DNA from: Corinectria fuckeliana
Lineage: Eukaryota > Ascomycota > Sordariomycetes > Hypocreales > Nectriaceae
DNA length: 11,166 nt
Assembly (NCBI GenBank): GCA_019137255.1
Contig: WPDH01000385.1
Location: forward strand, 1 to 11,166
Direction: 5' to 3'
In this document: positions 1 to 8,124 of the stretch, in pieces
Numbering within the stretch: the first letter of the stretch is position 1
Layout: each line of letters starts with the position of its first letter
Made by a program: the position numbers and the translations under genes
The notes under the pieces: model-generated
Told to the model about the DNA's origin: nothing
Database searches by the model: none
Seen by the model: the letters and a program-made list of their open reading frames with translations, nothing else

Positions 1-560
1 AGACTAAATAATAAATAATAATAAAGATCTATATAGCTGCTAATAGCTGCTAATAGCTGTTAAGTATTAGGTTTATACTAGCTTTTAGCTATTAATAACT
101 GTGCTGCTAGCTAACCTACTAATAGCTAGCTAACCTACTAGCAGCTAGTTCTGCTTACTTAAAATCCTAAGCTCTTAGCTATAACTATAAAGCAACCTAA
201 ACACACTTAGCTAGTATAATCCTAACACTTAACTACTCTGCTCTTATAGCAGACTAGGTGCTTAATATTTAGTTAACTATTTCTCCCTCTTTTACTCTTT
301 TTTTCTTTTTTCCCCTTTTTTCTTTTTTCTTTTTTTCTCTTCCCTCTTTTTAATTTTTTTCTAGCCCTCTAGGAAATAAGATAACTCTAGTCCTAGTAAA
401 AGGACTATTTACTTATATGTAGTAATAGTATAAGAGGCCTAACCTAAGCCTGCTATATAAAGGATATAAGTTTTTATCTAATTTTATAGTTTTTCTTATA
501 TCTATATAGAATAAAAGCACTATCTACCTTTTAGGTTTATAAAGTATAAATAAATAAATA
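1..560 (-). repeat. LTR copy 1 (3' LTR of the minus-strand gypsy element)
   Basis: This stretch repeats at 8348-8867 in the same orientation. It begins at the window edge with agactaaataataaataat and ends near 556-560, where both copies share aaagtataaataaata and then diverge. The integrase-chromodomain reading frame comes up to its right edge, which makes it the 3' LTR of the minus-strand element. Between 121-288 and 8423-8590 I count 15 differences, all transitions. Contents include short tandem units (a 10-bp unit around 34-62 and an imperfect unit containing ctagctaacctacta around 108-140) and an 80-base pyrimidine tract (280-361). The usual TG...CA ends are not visible; RIP would convert them to TA...TA. 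Its left end may lie outside the window. Confidence 0.85.
280..361. repeat. Polypyrimidine (C/T) tract inside LTR copy 1
   Basis: About 80 bases consist almost only of T and C on the plus strand (A/G on the element's own strand). The matching tract in the second LTR is at 8583-8667. It lacks CpA and TpG and so is a poor RIP substrate, which may explain why it kept its C residues. It lies mid-LTR, so it is not the priming polypurine tract. A promoter or structural role is possible but not shown. Confidence 0.6.
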
Positions 561-585
561 TTTCTTATATGTTTACTTTCTTTAC
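561..585 (-). other. Candidate polypurine tract next to the 3' LTR
   Basis: On the minus strand the bases just before the 3' LTR are A/G-rich with a few interruptions (aaagaaagtaaacatataag). This is where plus-strand priming occurs in LTR elements. It overlaps the end of the chromodomain reading. The tract is impure and the region is heavily mutated, so position is the main support. Confidence 0.3.
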
Positions 586-746
586 TTATAATACTACTAT
601 ACTAACTTTATTATATTCTCTAAGTAGGCTATTAGCTCTTAAGTGTTATATTCTATTAGCTATCTTACCTATTTAACTTAGTAGAATATTTATCTTATAT
701 TTTTCTTATAGTTAACTACTTTCTTAACCTTTTACTTATTATCTTC
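563..746 (-). pseudogene. Chromodomain at the C-terminus of integrase (decayed)
   Basis: The last ~60 codons before the 3' LTR begin E-D-N and show a chromodomain skeleton: V-K-stop-V-R-stop around 669-677 matches the VKWxGW strand, and N-T-stop-E at 636-647 matches the NTWE motif, followed by a Y-L-E-N helix start and an L-V-stop-stop-Y-Y end. The stops fit mutated Trp and Gln codons. In chromoviruses this domain binds methylated histone H3 (typically H3K9me) and steers integration to heterochromatin. The aromatic cage residues I can place are partly lost to stop codons. The order of residues and the position after the integrase C-terminal region make the assignment good despite the decay. 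Confidence 0.75.
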
Positions 747-1850
747 TTCTTTTAGTTTAGGCAGTTTTAGTAGTTTTTCTACGCTTAGTTAACACTTTTT
801 AAACTATAGTTCTAAGAGTTTAACTAGAAAAATATTATATATTTATTAGTATTATTCTAAAAGGTATACTTAGTATGCTTATTTACTAATTCTTTCTATT
901 ATTACTATCTTAATAAATTTTAGTATTAGCTTCTTATATTTAAATTAGAAGTTTCTTATTAATAGCCTAATATTTTACCTAATCTTATATTCTTATAGGT
1001 TATATTACTTATTATAGTGTTTAGCTTATCTTTTTATAGCTTTCTACTATTATTTCTCTATCTTAGTATATACTTAGTAAAGTATCTTAATATACTCTTA
1101 CACTTTTTATATATTTAACTTAAGGTGTTTTAGGGTATATTTTATAACTCTTAGGTAGTATTTATAAAAGGCTTATATAAGAGAAACCCTAATAGTATAA
1201 TAAATACTATTATTATAGGTAAAGGCTGCTTCTAAGAGCTAGGCTGCCTATTAGTATAAGGTGTTATTAGTATATACTTAAAAGTATTTCTTAATAGCTT
1301 AGTTAGTTCTTTCTATCTATCTATCTATCTATAGATAATATATAGTAGATAGCTACTAATAGGTTGCCTATTTTTTTATTAGGTCTTTCTAAAACTTACT
1401 TATAAATAGCTTATTTTTATTACTAATAATCCCTTTAGGTAAACTATATTTATACTTAATATATTTATATAAGAGTTATATTATTTCTACTATATTAAGT
1501 ATCTTCTTTATAAAGATAAAAAGTATATACTTTATTATATAATATATAATTACTAGTATAGTATTATATTTCTTACTATTAGCTTAGGCACTTTTTAGCA
1601 GTCTTATAATAAAGTTAATACTAATTTCTTAAAAAGAGTAGGTAAGTATTAGTAGAGATTACAGCTCTCTATAAGGCTTATATCTTAGTGTGTAAGTGCT
1701 TTAGTAATATTAGCACCTTAAGGTGTAGTCTTTTATATTATCTAAGATTTAGTTCTAATAGAATTTACATATAATAAGGTCTAAGATTTTTACTACTCTT
1801 ATATATCTTAAGTAAGAGTTATTATAGTATTAGTAAAAGATTTCCCTTCT
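747..1850 (-). pseudogene. Integrase domain of gypsy pol (decayed, DD35E)
   Basis: The N-terminal zinc-binding part is visible as C-stop-Y-Y at 1704-1715 (CxxC with the second Cys now Tyr), followed by R-Y-K-P-Y-R-E-L (around 1660-1685), the usual linker into the core. The catalytic triad can be placed: first Asp reads Asn at 1614-1616 (context I-N-F-I), second reads Asn at 1419-1421 (I-S-N-K-N), and Glu is kept at 1311-1313 (I-E-R-T-N). Exactly 35 codons separate the second acid from the Glu, the classical DD35E spacing. Downstream (about 1240-750) is the C-terminal region that joins the chromodomain. The protein would insert the cDNA into the genome; here two of its three catalytic acids are lost and many stops interrupt it. 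Confidence 0.88.
1312..1332. repeat. (TCTA)5 pseudo-microsatellite formed from integrase codons
   Basis: Five TCTA units look like a microsatellite, but on the minus strand in the pol frame they read Y-Y-L-stop-I-D-R-stop-I-E (1311-1337), which aligns with the conserved H-P-Q-T-D-G-Q-T-E block around the catalytic Glu. CpA-to-TpA and TpG-to-TpA changes in CAT, CCA, CAG, ACA and GGA codons give exactly this repeat. It is therefore best explained as mutated coding sequence, not slippage. Confidence 0.75.
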
Positions 1851-2399
1851 TATTATATATTCTTCTAGGATAACTAGTCTTCTTTTAAAAAATAGTGTTT
1901 CTTACTTATTATAATAGTAAGCTCCTTTTATAGTATTATAAACCTTTACTAACTACTATTAGCAGAATTAATCTCTCTCTTATAATTTTTATACTAGCTC
2001 TTTTAGTTTACTTAAGAGCTAATTAAGAAAAGCTATCTCTCTCTTTATAAGCCTTTTTATAACTAGGCGGGGAATATATTAGTCTAGAATAACTATTATA
2101 GTTACTAAAGGTATCTCTTATAATCTCAGCTTAGCTAGTAGTTACTATTTAGTTACTAAGTCTTTAAGTGGTTTACCTTTAGCTTACCTAGCTTAGGTAG
2201 TAATAGCTAGGATAGTAATAGGCTTATTTTTAAGACTAGCTTATATAGCTTAAATAAATATATTAACTATTCTCTTTTCTACACTTTTAGAGACTTATAT
2301 AATTACTTAGTAAAGGTCTTCTAGTAACTCTCTTACTAACTTAAGTTTTACTACTAAAATTAAAAGTATATTTATATATAAAATCTCTCTTACTATATA

Positions 2400-2800
2400 A
2401 TCTAGCTTTTGTGATAAGCTGTTTACTAGGTTTATTTTACCTAGCTAGTACTTAATATTAAAGTTAAAAAGTACTAATTTGTATACTTATTTAGTAAGCC
2501 TTTCTTAAAGGTCTCTTACTAATACTTTTATAACACTTATAAGAGCTATATAGTCTATTAATAGTATAAACTTATTTTTAAGCTCTAAAAGGTAGTAACT
2601 TTAGTGTTCTAAGCTCTTAATAATAGCTAACAGCTCTTACTAGCTAGTAGCCTAATATTACTCCTCCTCTAAGAGTTTTCTAGACTAGTATACTACTAGG
2701 CGCTATTAATTCTTAAACAGTTAGAAAAGAATACCTAATATAATTATACTAAATATATTTATTTTAACTCTTAACTTATGTTTTAGGTCCTAGTATTAGA
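2400..2800 (-). pseudogene. RNase H domain of gypsy pol (decayed)
   Basis: Downstream of RT in the same frame are the gypsy RNase H marks: a V-K-I-N-I-F-S stretch (around 2745-2768), where the family has a T-D-A-S motif and the catalytic Asp now reads Asn at 2757-2759; then a V-V-Y-stop-S-R-K-L-L block (family: VAYWSRKL), an E-L-L-A-I-I block and an L-I-D-Y block matching the LTDH region; and it closes with V-N-S-L-S (family: VDSLSR) near 2410-2430. The domain would remove the RNA strand from RNA-DNA hybrids during reverse transcription. The first catalytic acid is lost and in-frame stops are frequent. Boundaries are approximate. Confidence 0.8.
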
Positions 2801-2984
2801 GAATAGTCGCTAAGTAGAATGCTCTTTTTAACTTCTAAAATACTGCTTTTTTTTTATTAGTTTAAGTAAACTTTTTAGTTTTATACCTATTTTAACTGCC
2901 TTTTAGTATTACTATAAGAGGTCTTATAATCTTTAAGTATTTATAAATAAACTTTTAGTAGAAATTATAAAACCCTAAGAATAC

Positions 2985-3720
2985 CTATATATCTTTAAAG
3001 CTTAGTAAGGTTAGCTACTTATTAACTATATAAACTCTACTTAGCTCTATTTTAATACCTTCTTAGGTTACTATATAGCTTAGAAACTTAACTTCTTACT
3101 AGTAAAAGGTGCATTTTAATAGCTTTATATATAGCTAGAAGCTTTATAATCTTTTTAGCACCTCTTATATATTCTTTATATATTAATCTTAAGTTGTTAA
3201 GTAAATTAGAATATTATCTAAATATATAATATAAACTGTGTCTAGTATACTAGCTAGCACTTAGTAAATATACACTTAAAATATTATAAGTGTGTTTATT
3301 AGCCTAAATAGTATAATATTATACTTAAAGTGCTTATAGTAGGTTCTAAAGGCAGTCTTTTAGTAATCCTCTAGCTTAATCTAGATCTAATAGTATATAT
3401 TCTATAGATTAATCTTTAAGATCTATTATACACCTATAAGACAGTCTAGTAAGTCTTTAATTAGGGGTAGTAAGTAATAGTTCTTAACTATAATCTTATT
3501 TAGACCTTAATAATCTATATAGAGCTATAAGGTCTTATTCTTTTTTAGTATAAATAGGACTAAAAACCTAGCCTTACTAACTAAGAGGCTAATATACTTA
3601 CTTATAATATTCTTAGTGATATACTTATAAAGGATCTTTTACTACTTTCTGTTATAAGAGTATAAAAGTCTATAAGGTAGTATCTTATCTTTCTTTAGTT
3701 TAATTATATACTTTACGCCC
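2985..3720 (-). pseudogene. Reverse transcriptase domain of gypsy pol (decayed)
   Basis: The domain opens with I-K-L-K-K-D-K-I-L-P-Y-R (about 3675-3710), the usual lead-in to gypsy RT. Motif A reads K-I-N-L-stop-N-I-Y-Y with the catalytic Asp now Asn at 3408-3410. Next comes K-T-A-F-R-T-Y-Y-K-H-F-K-Y, the family's KTAFRTRYGHFEY block. The catalytic loop reads Y-L-D-N at 3213-3224 in place of YxDD. After it are the thumb/connection marks, including V-F-L-G-F-Y-N-F-Y at 2955-2984. The match to Ty3/gypsy RT is unmistakable. The domain copies genomic RNA into DNA; with both motif A and the second loop Asp changed, plus stops, it is inactive. Confidence 0.92.
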
Positions 3721-4169
3721 TTTAAGATTAGAATCTCTCTTACTATAGATTTACTAAACACTCTTTTAAACTCTCTAAGTTCTAGTAGTAAGATCTTTAA
3801 CCTTATGTTTACTTCTTTATTTAAAATAGCTATTAGCTGCTTATCTAGTAATAATATACTATATATATATATAATATAAGCAGGTTCTTTCCTTCTTATT
3901 AGCTTCTTTATAAAGGTTATAGTATTTATAAGAGTAATAAGCTTATAGCTCTATAAGTGTATATAAGTATTAATAAGAATTTCTTTCTTTCTTATAAAAT
4001 CTAAGAATAAGAGTAGGTTACTAGCCCCTTTAGGGTGTTATACCTTTATAAATAGTTATCTAACTTTCTATAAGTATCCTTAGGAGTTAATCAGAAAGAA
4101 TATTAACTAGTAGACCTGCTTAGCAGGTATAATTACTCTATTAAAATTAGATAGGCTTAGTACCTTCTA

Positions 4170-4260
4170 ATCTCTAGTTGCCTTAAGGCTTAACCTTCTA
4201 ATTAGTCTTATACTAATAAGGTTAACTTAGGCATAAGTGTTTATATCTATATAGACTACT
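4170..4260 (-). pseudogene. Aspartic protease motif of gypsy pol (decayed)
   Basis: In the pol frame 4212-4241 reads N-T-Y-A-stop-V-N-L-I-S, which lines up with the retroviral-type protease active-site motif D-[ST]-G-A-x-x-N-L-I-S, and is followed by R-L-I-R-R-L-S-L-K-A-T-R-D. The catalytic Asp reads Asn (GAC to AAC). The Gly position reads Tyr, which would come more simply from Cys than from Gly, so this motif may not have been canonical. The protease would mature the Gag-Pol polyprotein. It sits between the gag part and RT, as expected. Confidence 0.6.
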
Positions 4261-5590
4261 TTTTTAGTATATACTTATAAAGTAATTACTATTTCTTAAA
4301 TAATATGCCTAATTAGTATTATCTTTAGTATTAGCACTAAGGTTTTAGTAATATTTTTAGCACTTACTTATTTCCTAAGGAGTTAAGCTCTTTTACTTAT
4401 ATACTTATAAATTATACTTTTATTAAAAGTAAGCTTAGTATCTAGTTAGTGTTACTACTAGGGTTTCTTTTAGCTGCCTAATAATCTCTTACTAGATATC
4501 TAGTCTTATTATAATTATAATACTACACTCTTAGTTAGTTTATTAATCCTCTATTATATATAAAGTAGTTTACTATTAGGTTAGCTAAGAGTAGGTTCTT
4601 AGATAGTTAAAAGTATATATAATTTCTTATGTTATTTTGTGTTTCTTTAGGGTCTTAGCTTTTAGCTTATCTTATATTAGTAGTCTTTTTAGACCCCTCT
4701 TAGGTGTGGTTACTAGGTTTATATTTTTACTTTTTACTTTATAACTTATAGTTATATTAGATGTATAACTATAGCCTTTCTGTCTTATTAGCTATATTTT
4801 ACACCTATAAAAGATTAACTTTTTAACAGTTTATTTCTCTTTTCAGCTAGTTCTTAAGCTTATAATAATATTAGTAAGCTAAATCTACTTAGTCTTTAAG
4901 GTCTAAAGTGCTTATAGAGATATATAAGACAGTCTATAAGTTAAAATAGTCTATTAGCAACTAGTTATTATACTATTAGATTTTTATTAATTTATCTTAT
5001 AGTTACCTCTCTTATAAGCTTATATTAATATATCTCTTATAAATAAAGTTAAGATAGTCCTACTAGGTTAAGTTAATAAGATTTCTCTTATAATTATACT
5101 ATTTAGTCTGTCTAGCTATATAAAGCTTAGTTATAAACTATTTAATTTTTTATATATTAGTATAGTTAGGTTAAAAGCTGTTTTCTAACTTTATAACACA
5201 AATCTAGTTATTAACCTTTACCTTTATAGTATTCTTAGGTAGTACTATATAGTTATAAGTAGAGGGTTTTTCCTAATCCTACCTAGGGTTACTTATAAGG
5301 TGTTAGACTAGTTAGCATATTAGCTCTATTTATACTGCTTACTATTTAGCTAGGATCTTTAAGAAATCCTGTATATCTAAGCTGTATACTATTATTAGGG
5401 TTTACTACTCTTATATTACTAGTAGATCACTAAGAATCTGCTTATATAACCTAGGTAGCAGCTCTGCTAATAGGTTATAGTTGCTTTTAGACCTCTCTTA
5501 TTAGGTTTTCTAGCTTTTCTTCTTAATATCTTCTAGCTCTAGTTTATATGCTAGTTTTACTAACTTAATTATTTCTAGTATAATTTATTC
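4261..5590 (-). pseudogene. gag, C-terminal part (decayed), interrupted by the LINE
   Basis: In the same frame as pol, this stretch reads as a Gln/Leu/Lys-rich protein once TAA/TAG are taken as former Gln codons. Examples are L-C-Y-K-V-R-K-Q-L-L around 5170-5200 and P-N-N-S-I-Q-L-R-Y-T-G-F around 5360-5400. Gag forms the particle shell and binds the RNA. Position before the protease is the main argument; gag sequences are poorly conserved. I looked for the CCHC zinc knuckle near 4760-4850 but could not place it convincingly. The reading stops near 5590, where a plus-strand LINE begins. Confidence 0.6.
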
Positions 5591-7118
5591 TGTTTATATT
5601 ATAAACAGCACAGCTCTAATTTAATAGCTAAACCTCTAACCTAATTAAAGTTAAAGCAGGAGTCCCCTAAGAATCCCCTCTATTACCTATTCTATTTATC
5701 CTTTTTATTTCTGGCCTTTATAAAGCCCTTAATAACACCCCTAGGATATTAGTTATTAGATTTACAGATAATATAAACCTGCTAGTATTTAGCTATAACA
5801 TAAAAGAGACCTAAACCCAGCTTAAGGCTATGTAGGAAATATACAACAATTAGGCCTAAATAAACAGTATAACCTAAAAACTAGATAAAGTGTAACTCCT
5901 CTACTTTACCTGTAAACATATAGCAGACTAGACGCAGATCTAACTTAGAGACTTAATAGTATAGCCTACCTAAACCTACAGGTTTCTTAGACTCTTCCTC
6001 TATTATAAACTACTATAAGGCCTATATATAGACTACCTTAAAGGGAAACTTAAGTGCTAACACCAGGCTCTTACTATAATTACTGTAAACATATAGGGGG
6101 TTAGCCTTAAAGGAGTAAGGTTAATTTATACACAAGTTATCTGTTTTACTATAGTCTATAGTGTAGGAGCCTACTACACTCTGACAGCCCCTAGTGGCAA
6201 GCCTTAAGGTATTATATAAGCACTTGTATTAGAATAGACTTAGAACTTATATGTAGTAGTAGAGGCTTATAAAGCTATACCTGCTCGCCTACTAGAGATA
6301 GAGCTAGCTGTCCCCCCTCTTAATATCTACCTTAATAAACTAGCCGCCTAATTTTATAGCCACACTAAGAGATAGGATATTACTCAGCTTATTAGGGCTG
6401 CTACTACTATAGCTTTAAGGTGAATTTACTATAAGTAGCAGTAAGAACTATAATAGTAACTATAGTAAGAAGTTAGAGATTAGCTTAAAAGCTAGCTCTC
6501 TTATAAAGGGTGTAAACTAATATTAGTAGTAATAAAAGCTTATACTCTTTCTAAATAGACTACATAGTAGACCTAACTCTAAGATAAAGCGAGAGAGTAC
6601 TAAAGGACTAATTAACTTAAACTAGCTAAAGCCTATTCTCCTACTAATAACAAAAGAGTATTATACTTATACTAAGACCTTAATAAATATTAAAACTTAA
6701 TACTTATATAGCTATAAATAGGAAAAATTAGTCTTAAAAGCTTTCTCTTCTAAAGGTGTATACCTAATATGTCTTTACTATAGTGCCTATATAAGACTAG
6801 TAAAAAAACACCTAAACATATTATTATTTTTTACTCTAGGTATACTAAATAATAAGAATACCTAATAAACTCACTATAAAACTAATATAAGTTTAAGCTC
6901 TAACTATTTAAGTATAAAACTGCTTAACTGCTTACCTAGTAGTTTCTAAGCTAACATATTATCCTACACTATAAACTAGCCTTATAAATCTATAGTAACT
7001 ATAATTAAGTTTATAGCCTTATAACAGAAATAGTATACTACTATACTAAGTGCTTTTTGCTCTTCTTATAAGAAGTATAAAATACACCTAGAAAAAGCTA
7101 TAAAAGGCAAAAAACTAG
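5590..7118 (+). mobile_element. 5'-truncated non-LTR (LINE, Tad1-like) element nested in gypsy gag
   Basis: A plus-strand LINE fragment lies opposite to the surrounding LTR element and splits its gag. It starts in the middle of the RT domain, just before the A-G-V-P motif; loss of the 5' part is usual for LINEs because target-primed reverse transcription often stops early. The proposed 3' end is an A-rich stretch at 7087-7117, after which minus-strand gag-like reading resumes. I could not confirm a target-site duplication; RIP would blur one. The left edge is good to about 20 bp, the right edge only to about 120 bp. CpG and CpA/TpG survive more often here than in the pol half of the host element. 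Confidence 0.8.
5596..6960 (+). pseudogene. LINE ORF2 relic: reverse transcriptase C-terminal half and zinc-binding-like tail
   Basis: One plus frame (codons starting at 5596, 5599 and so on) carries the non-LTR RT landmarks. These are A-G-V-P-stop-E-S-P-L-L-P-I-L-F at 5656-5697 (family: GVPQGSPLSPILF), R-F-T-D-N at 5758-5772 (family: FADD, with the second catalytic Asp now Asn), N-N-stop-A (family: NNWA) near 5840, R-F-L-R-L-F-L (family: RFLGLFLD) near 5980, and E-A-Y-K-A-I-P at 6262-6282 followed by E-I-E-L-A-V-P-P-L. Farther on, I-G-K-I-S-L-K-S-F-L-F at 6718-6750 leads into a C-x-Y...H...Y pattern (6784-6834), the C-terminal Cys/His domain of fungal LINEs with two Cys changed to Tyr. No RNase H is seen. 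ORF1, the endonuclease and the first RT motifs are absent. The stops fit lost Gln and Trp codons. Confidence 0.85.
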
Positions 7119-7119
7119 C

Positions 7120-7700
7120 CTAATTATAATAGCTGCTAATTCTAATTAAATCCTCTAACCCCCTATTAAAATCCTCTAAGCTTATAGTACTAACTTACAG
7201 ACCTAACCTAAACTTATACTTTTACCACCTACTACCTAACCCTATATATCTATATTACTCTCTTTTACGCCTTCACTAGCAGTAGTATTATTACTAGCCT
7301 TACTAGCCTTATTATTACTATTACTATCCTTCTTACTAGTTCCCTTAGGGGCTAATAACCTAACTGCTACAGGGATAGAAATACTCTCTAGACAGGTAAG
7401 AGCTAGAACTATAATATATTTAAGACGCTTAAGTATCTTAGTGATATAGTTAATCCTGCTAACTAGTATATTAAACTAGTTAGATATTAGGCCTATAGTT
7501 ACTATTATAAGCGTAATATATATATGCTTAGGAGCCTGACTTTTTGCCTAAAAGACTATATCTTTAAGCCCTTTAAGCTCCTCCCCTTATATACTATTAG
7601 CTTATATACACACTATAGAACTAACTTATACTTATATTATTAGTACCCCTCTCTTACTAGAGAGCTTTTACTAGGGCTTAGATAGTAGTAATAGTAGTAA
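7120..7700 (-). pseudogene. gag N-terminal part (probable, decayed)
   Basis: On the minus strand, in the same frame class as pol, this region is unusually open. From about 7610 down to 7240 it reads L-K-G-L-K-D-I-V, A-K-S-Q-A-P-K-H, then a basic stretch I-T-K-I-L-K-R-L-K, then a low-complexity tail rich in Ser, Asn, Lys and Ala (about 7255-7355). A soluble, charged protein with a low-complexity linker suits a Gag N-terminal half. Its place between the 5' LTR and the rest of gag supports this. Farther right (7680-7900) a different minus frame looks better, so a frameshift may be present. The plus strand is also open here but gives a hydrophobic string best seen as an antisense shadow. I cannot name a domain. 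Confidence 0.45.
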
Positions 7701-7978
7701 ATAGTAAGGCTTTATATGTTTTATACATATAGGTATAAGCTATATAGCCACTTACTATAGTATTCACCTAGTCTTAGTAGAGACTTACTATACTATTCTT
7801 ACCTATTTGTATAATATATACAAAATAGGAGATAGCTTATATTACTCCCTCTAGAGTAGTAGACTCCTCTCTTAAAGTAGTAGCACTCTCTATCTTAGCC
7901 TATCTCTTTCTCTTAGCTTATATAAGATTAGCCTAGATATATAGCAGATTTATAGTAAAAAAACTTACTCTTATAGCT

Positions 7979-8002
7979 AGTATTATTATTATTATTATTA
8001 TT
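7979..8002. repeat. (TAT/TTA) trinucleotide repeat, about 7-8 units
   Basis: A clean run of TTA/TAT units is visible. On the element's own (minus) strand it is TAA/ATA. It may be an ordinary microsatellite or a former CAA-type repeat changed by RIP. Confidence 0.8.
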
Positions 8003-8076
8003 AGAATTTATATATAAACAGATTAGTATATATAACTATATCTCTTCTACTAAGAGATTATACTAGGTTTATTATC

Positions 8077-8077
<1 letters not shown>

Positions 8078-8124
<47 letters not shown>
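8078..8124. repeat. (TTA)n trinucleotide repeat, about 15 units
   Basis: An uninterrupted 47-bp TTA run. On the minus strand it reads (TAA)n, which CpA-to-TpA mutation would yield from (CAA)n. It lies in the leader or early gag region of the LTR element, so a former poly-Gln (CAA) tract is possible but unproven. Confidence 0.85.

Larger units (their letters stand above)
563..4260 (-). pseudogene. Ty3/gypsy pol relic (protease, RT, RNase H, integrase, chromodomain)
   Basis: Read on the minus strand in the frame whose codons start (low coordinate) at multiples of 3, this stretch translates into recognisable pol domains in the standard Ty3/gypsy order. The polyprotein would cut itself by protease, copy the RNA genome by RT and RNase H, and insert the DNA by integrase. 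The frame holds many in-frame TAA/TAG codons, nearly all where Gln (CAA/CAG) or Trp (TGG) is expected, and Gly/Glu/Asp positions often read Arg/Ser/Lys/Asn, the outcome expected of G-to-A change. I found no frameshift between the protease and chromodomain landmarks. Several catalytic aspartates read Asn, so the product would be dead even without the stops. No start codon can be assigned; gag and pol share the frame and may have been one ORF. Individual domains are listed separately. Confidence 0.9.

Noticed and set aside
453..462. TATA-like tatataaagg on the plus strand in the LTR
   Set aside because: TATA strings are everywhere in this DNA, and the element is transcribed from the minus strand.
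3856..3873. Alternating AT run (atatatatat) as a possible origin or cruciform
   Set aside because: It lies within the decayed pol/gag spacer and is ordinary for this composition.
4760..4850. CCHC zinc knuckle of gag (Y-R-C-K-I...I-R-Q-K-G-Y on the minus strand)
   Set aside because: It needs a frame different from that of the adjoining gag and pol readings, and the His position cannot come from a RIP change.
5585..5598. A 14-bp match (ttattctgtttata) between the LINE left edge and 8874-8887 at the LTR right edge
   Set aside because: In such AT-rich DNA a few chance 14-bp matches are expected in 11 kb, and the places have no mechanistic link that I can see.
7250..7690. Long, fairly open plus-strand reading rich in Leu and Ser
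   Set aside because: It is hydrophobic and low-complexity and lies antisense to a better, charged gag-like reading on the minus strand; the CT-rich strand composition explains its openness.
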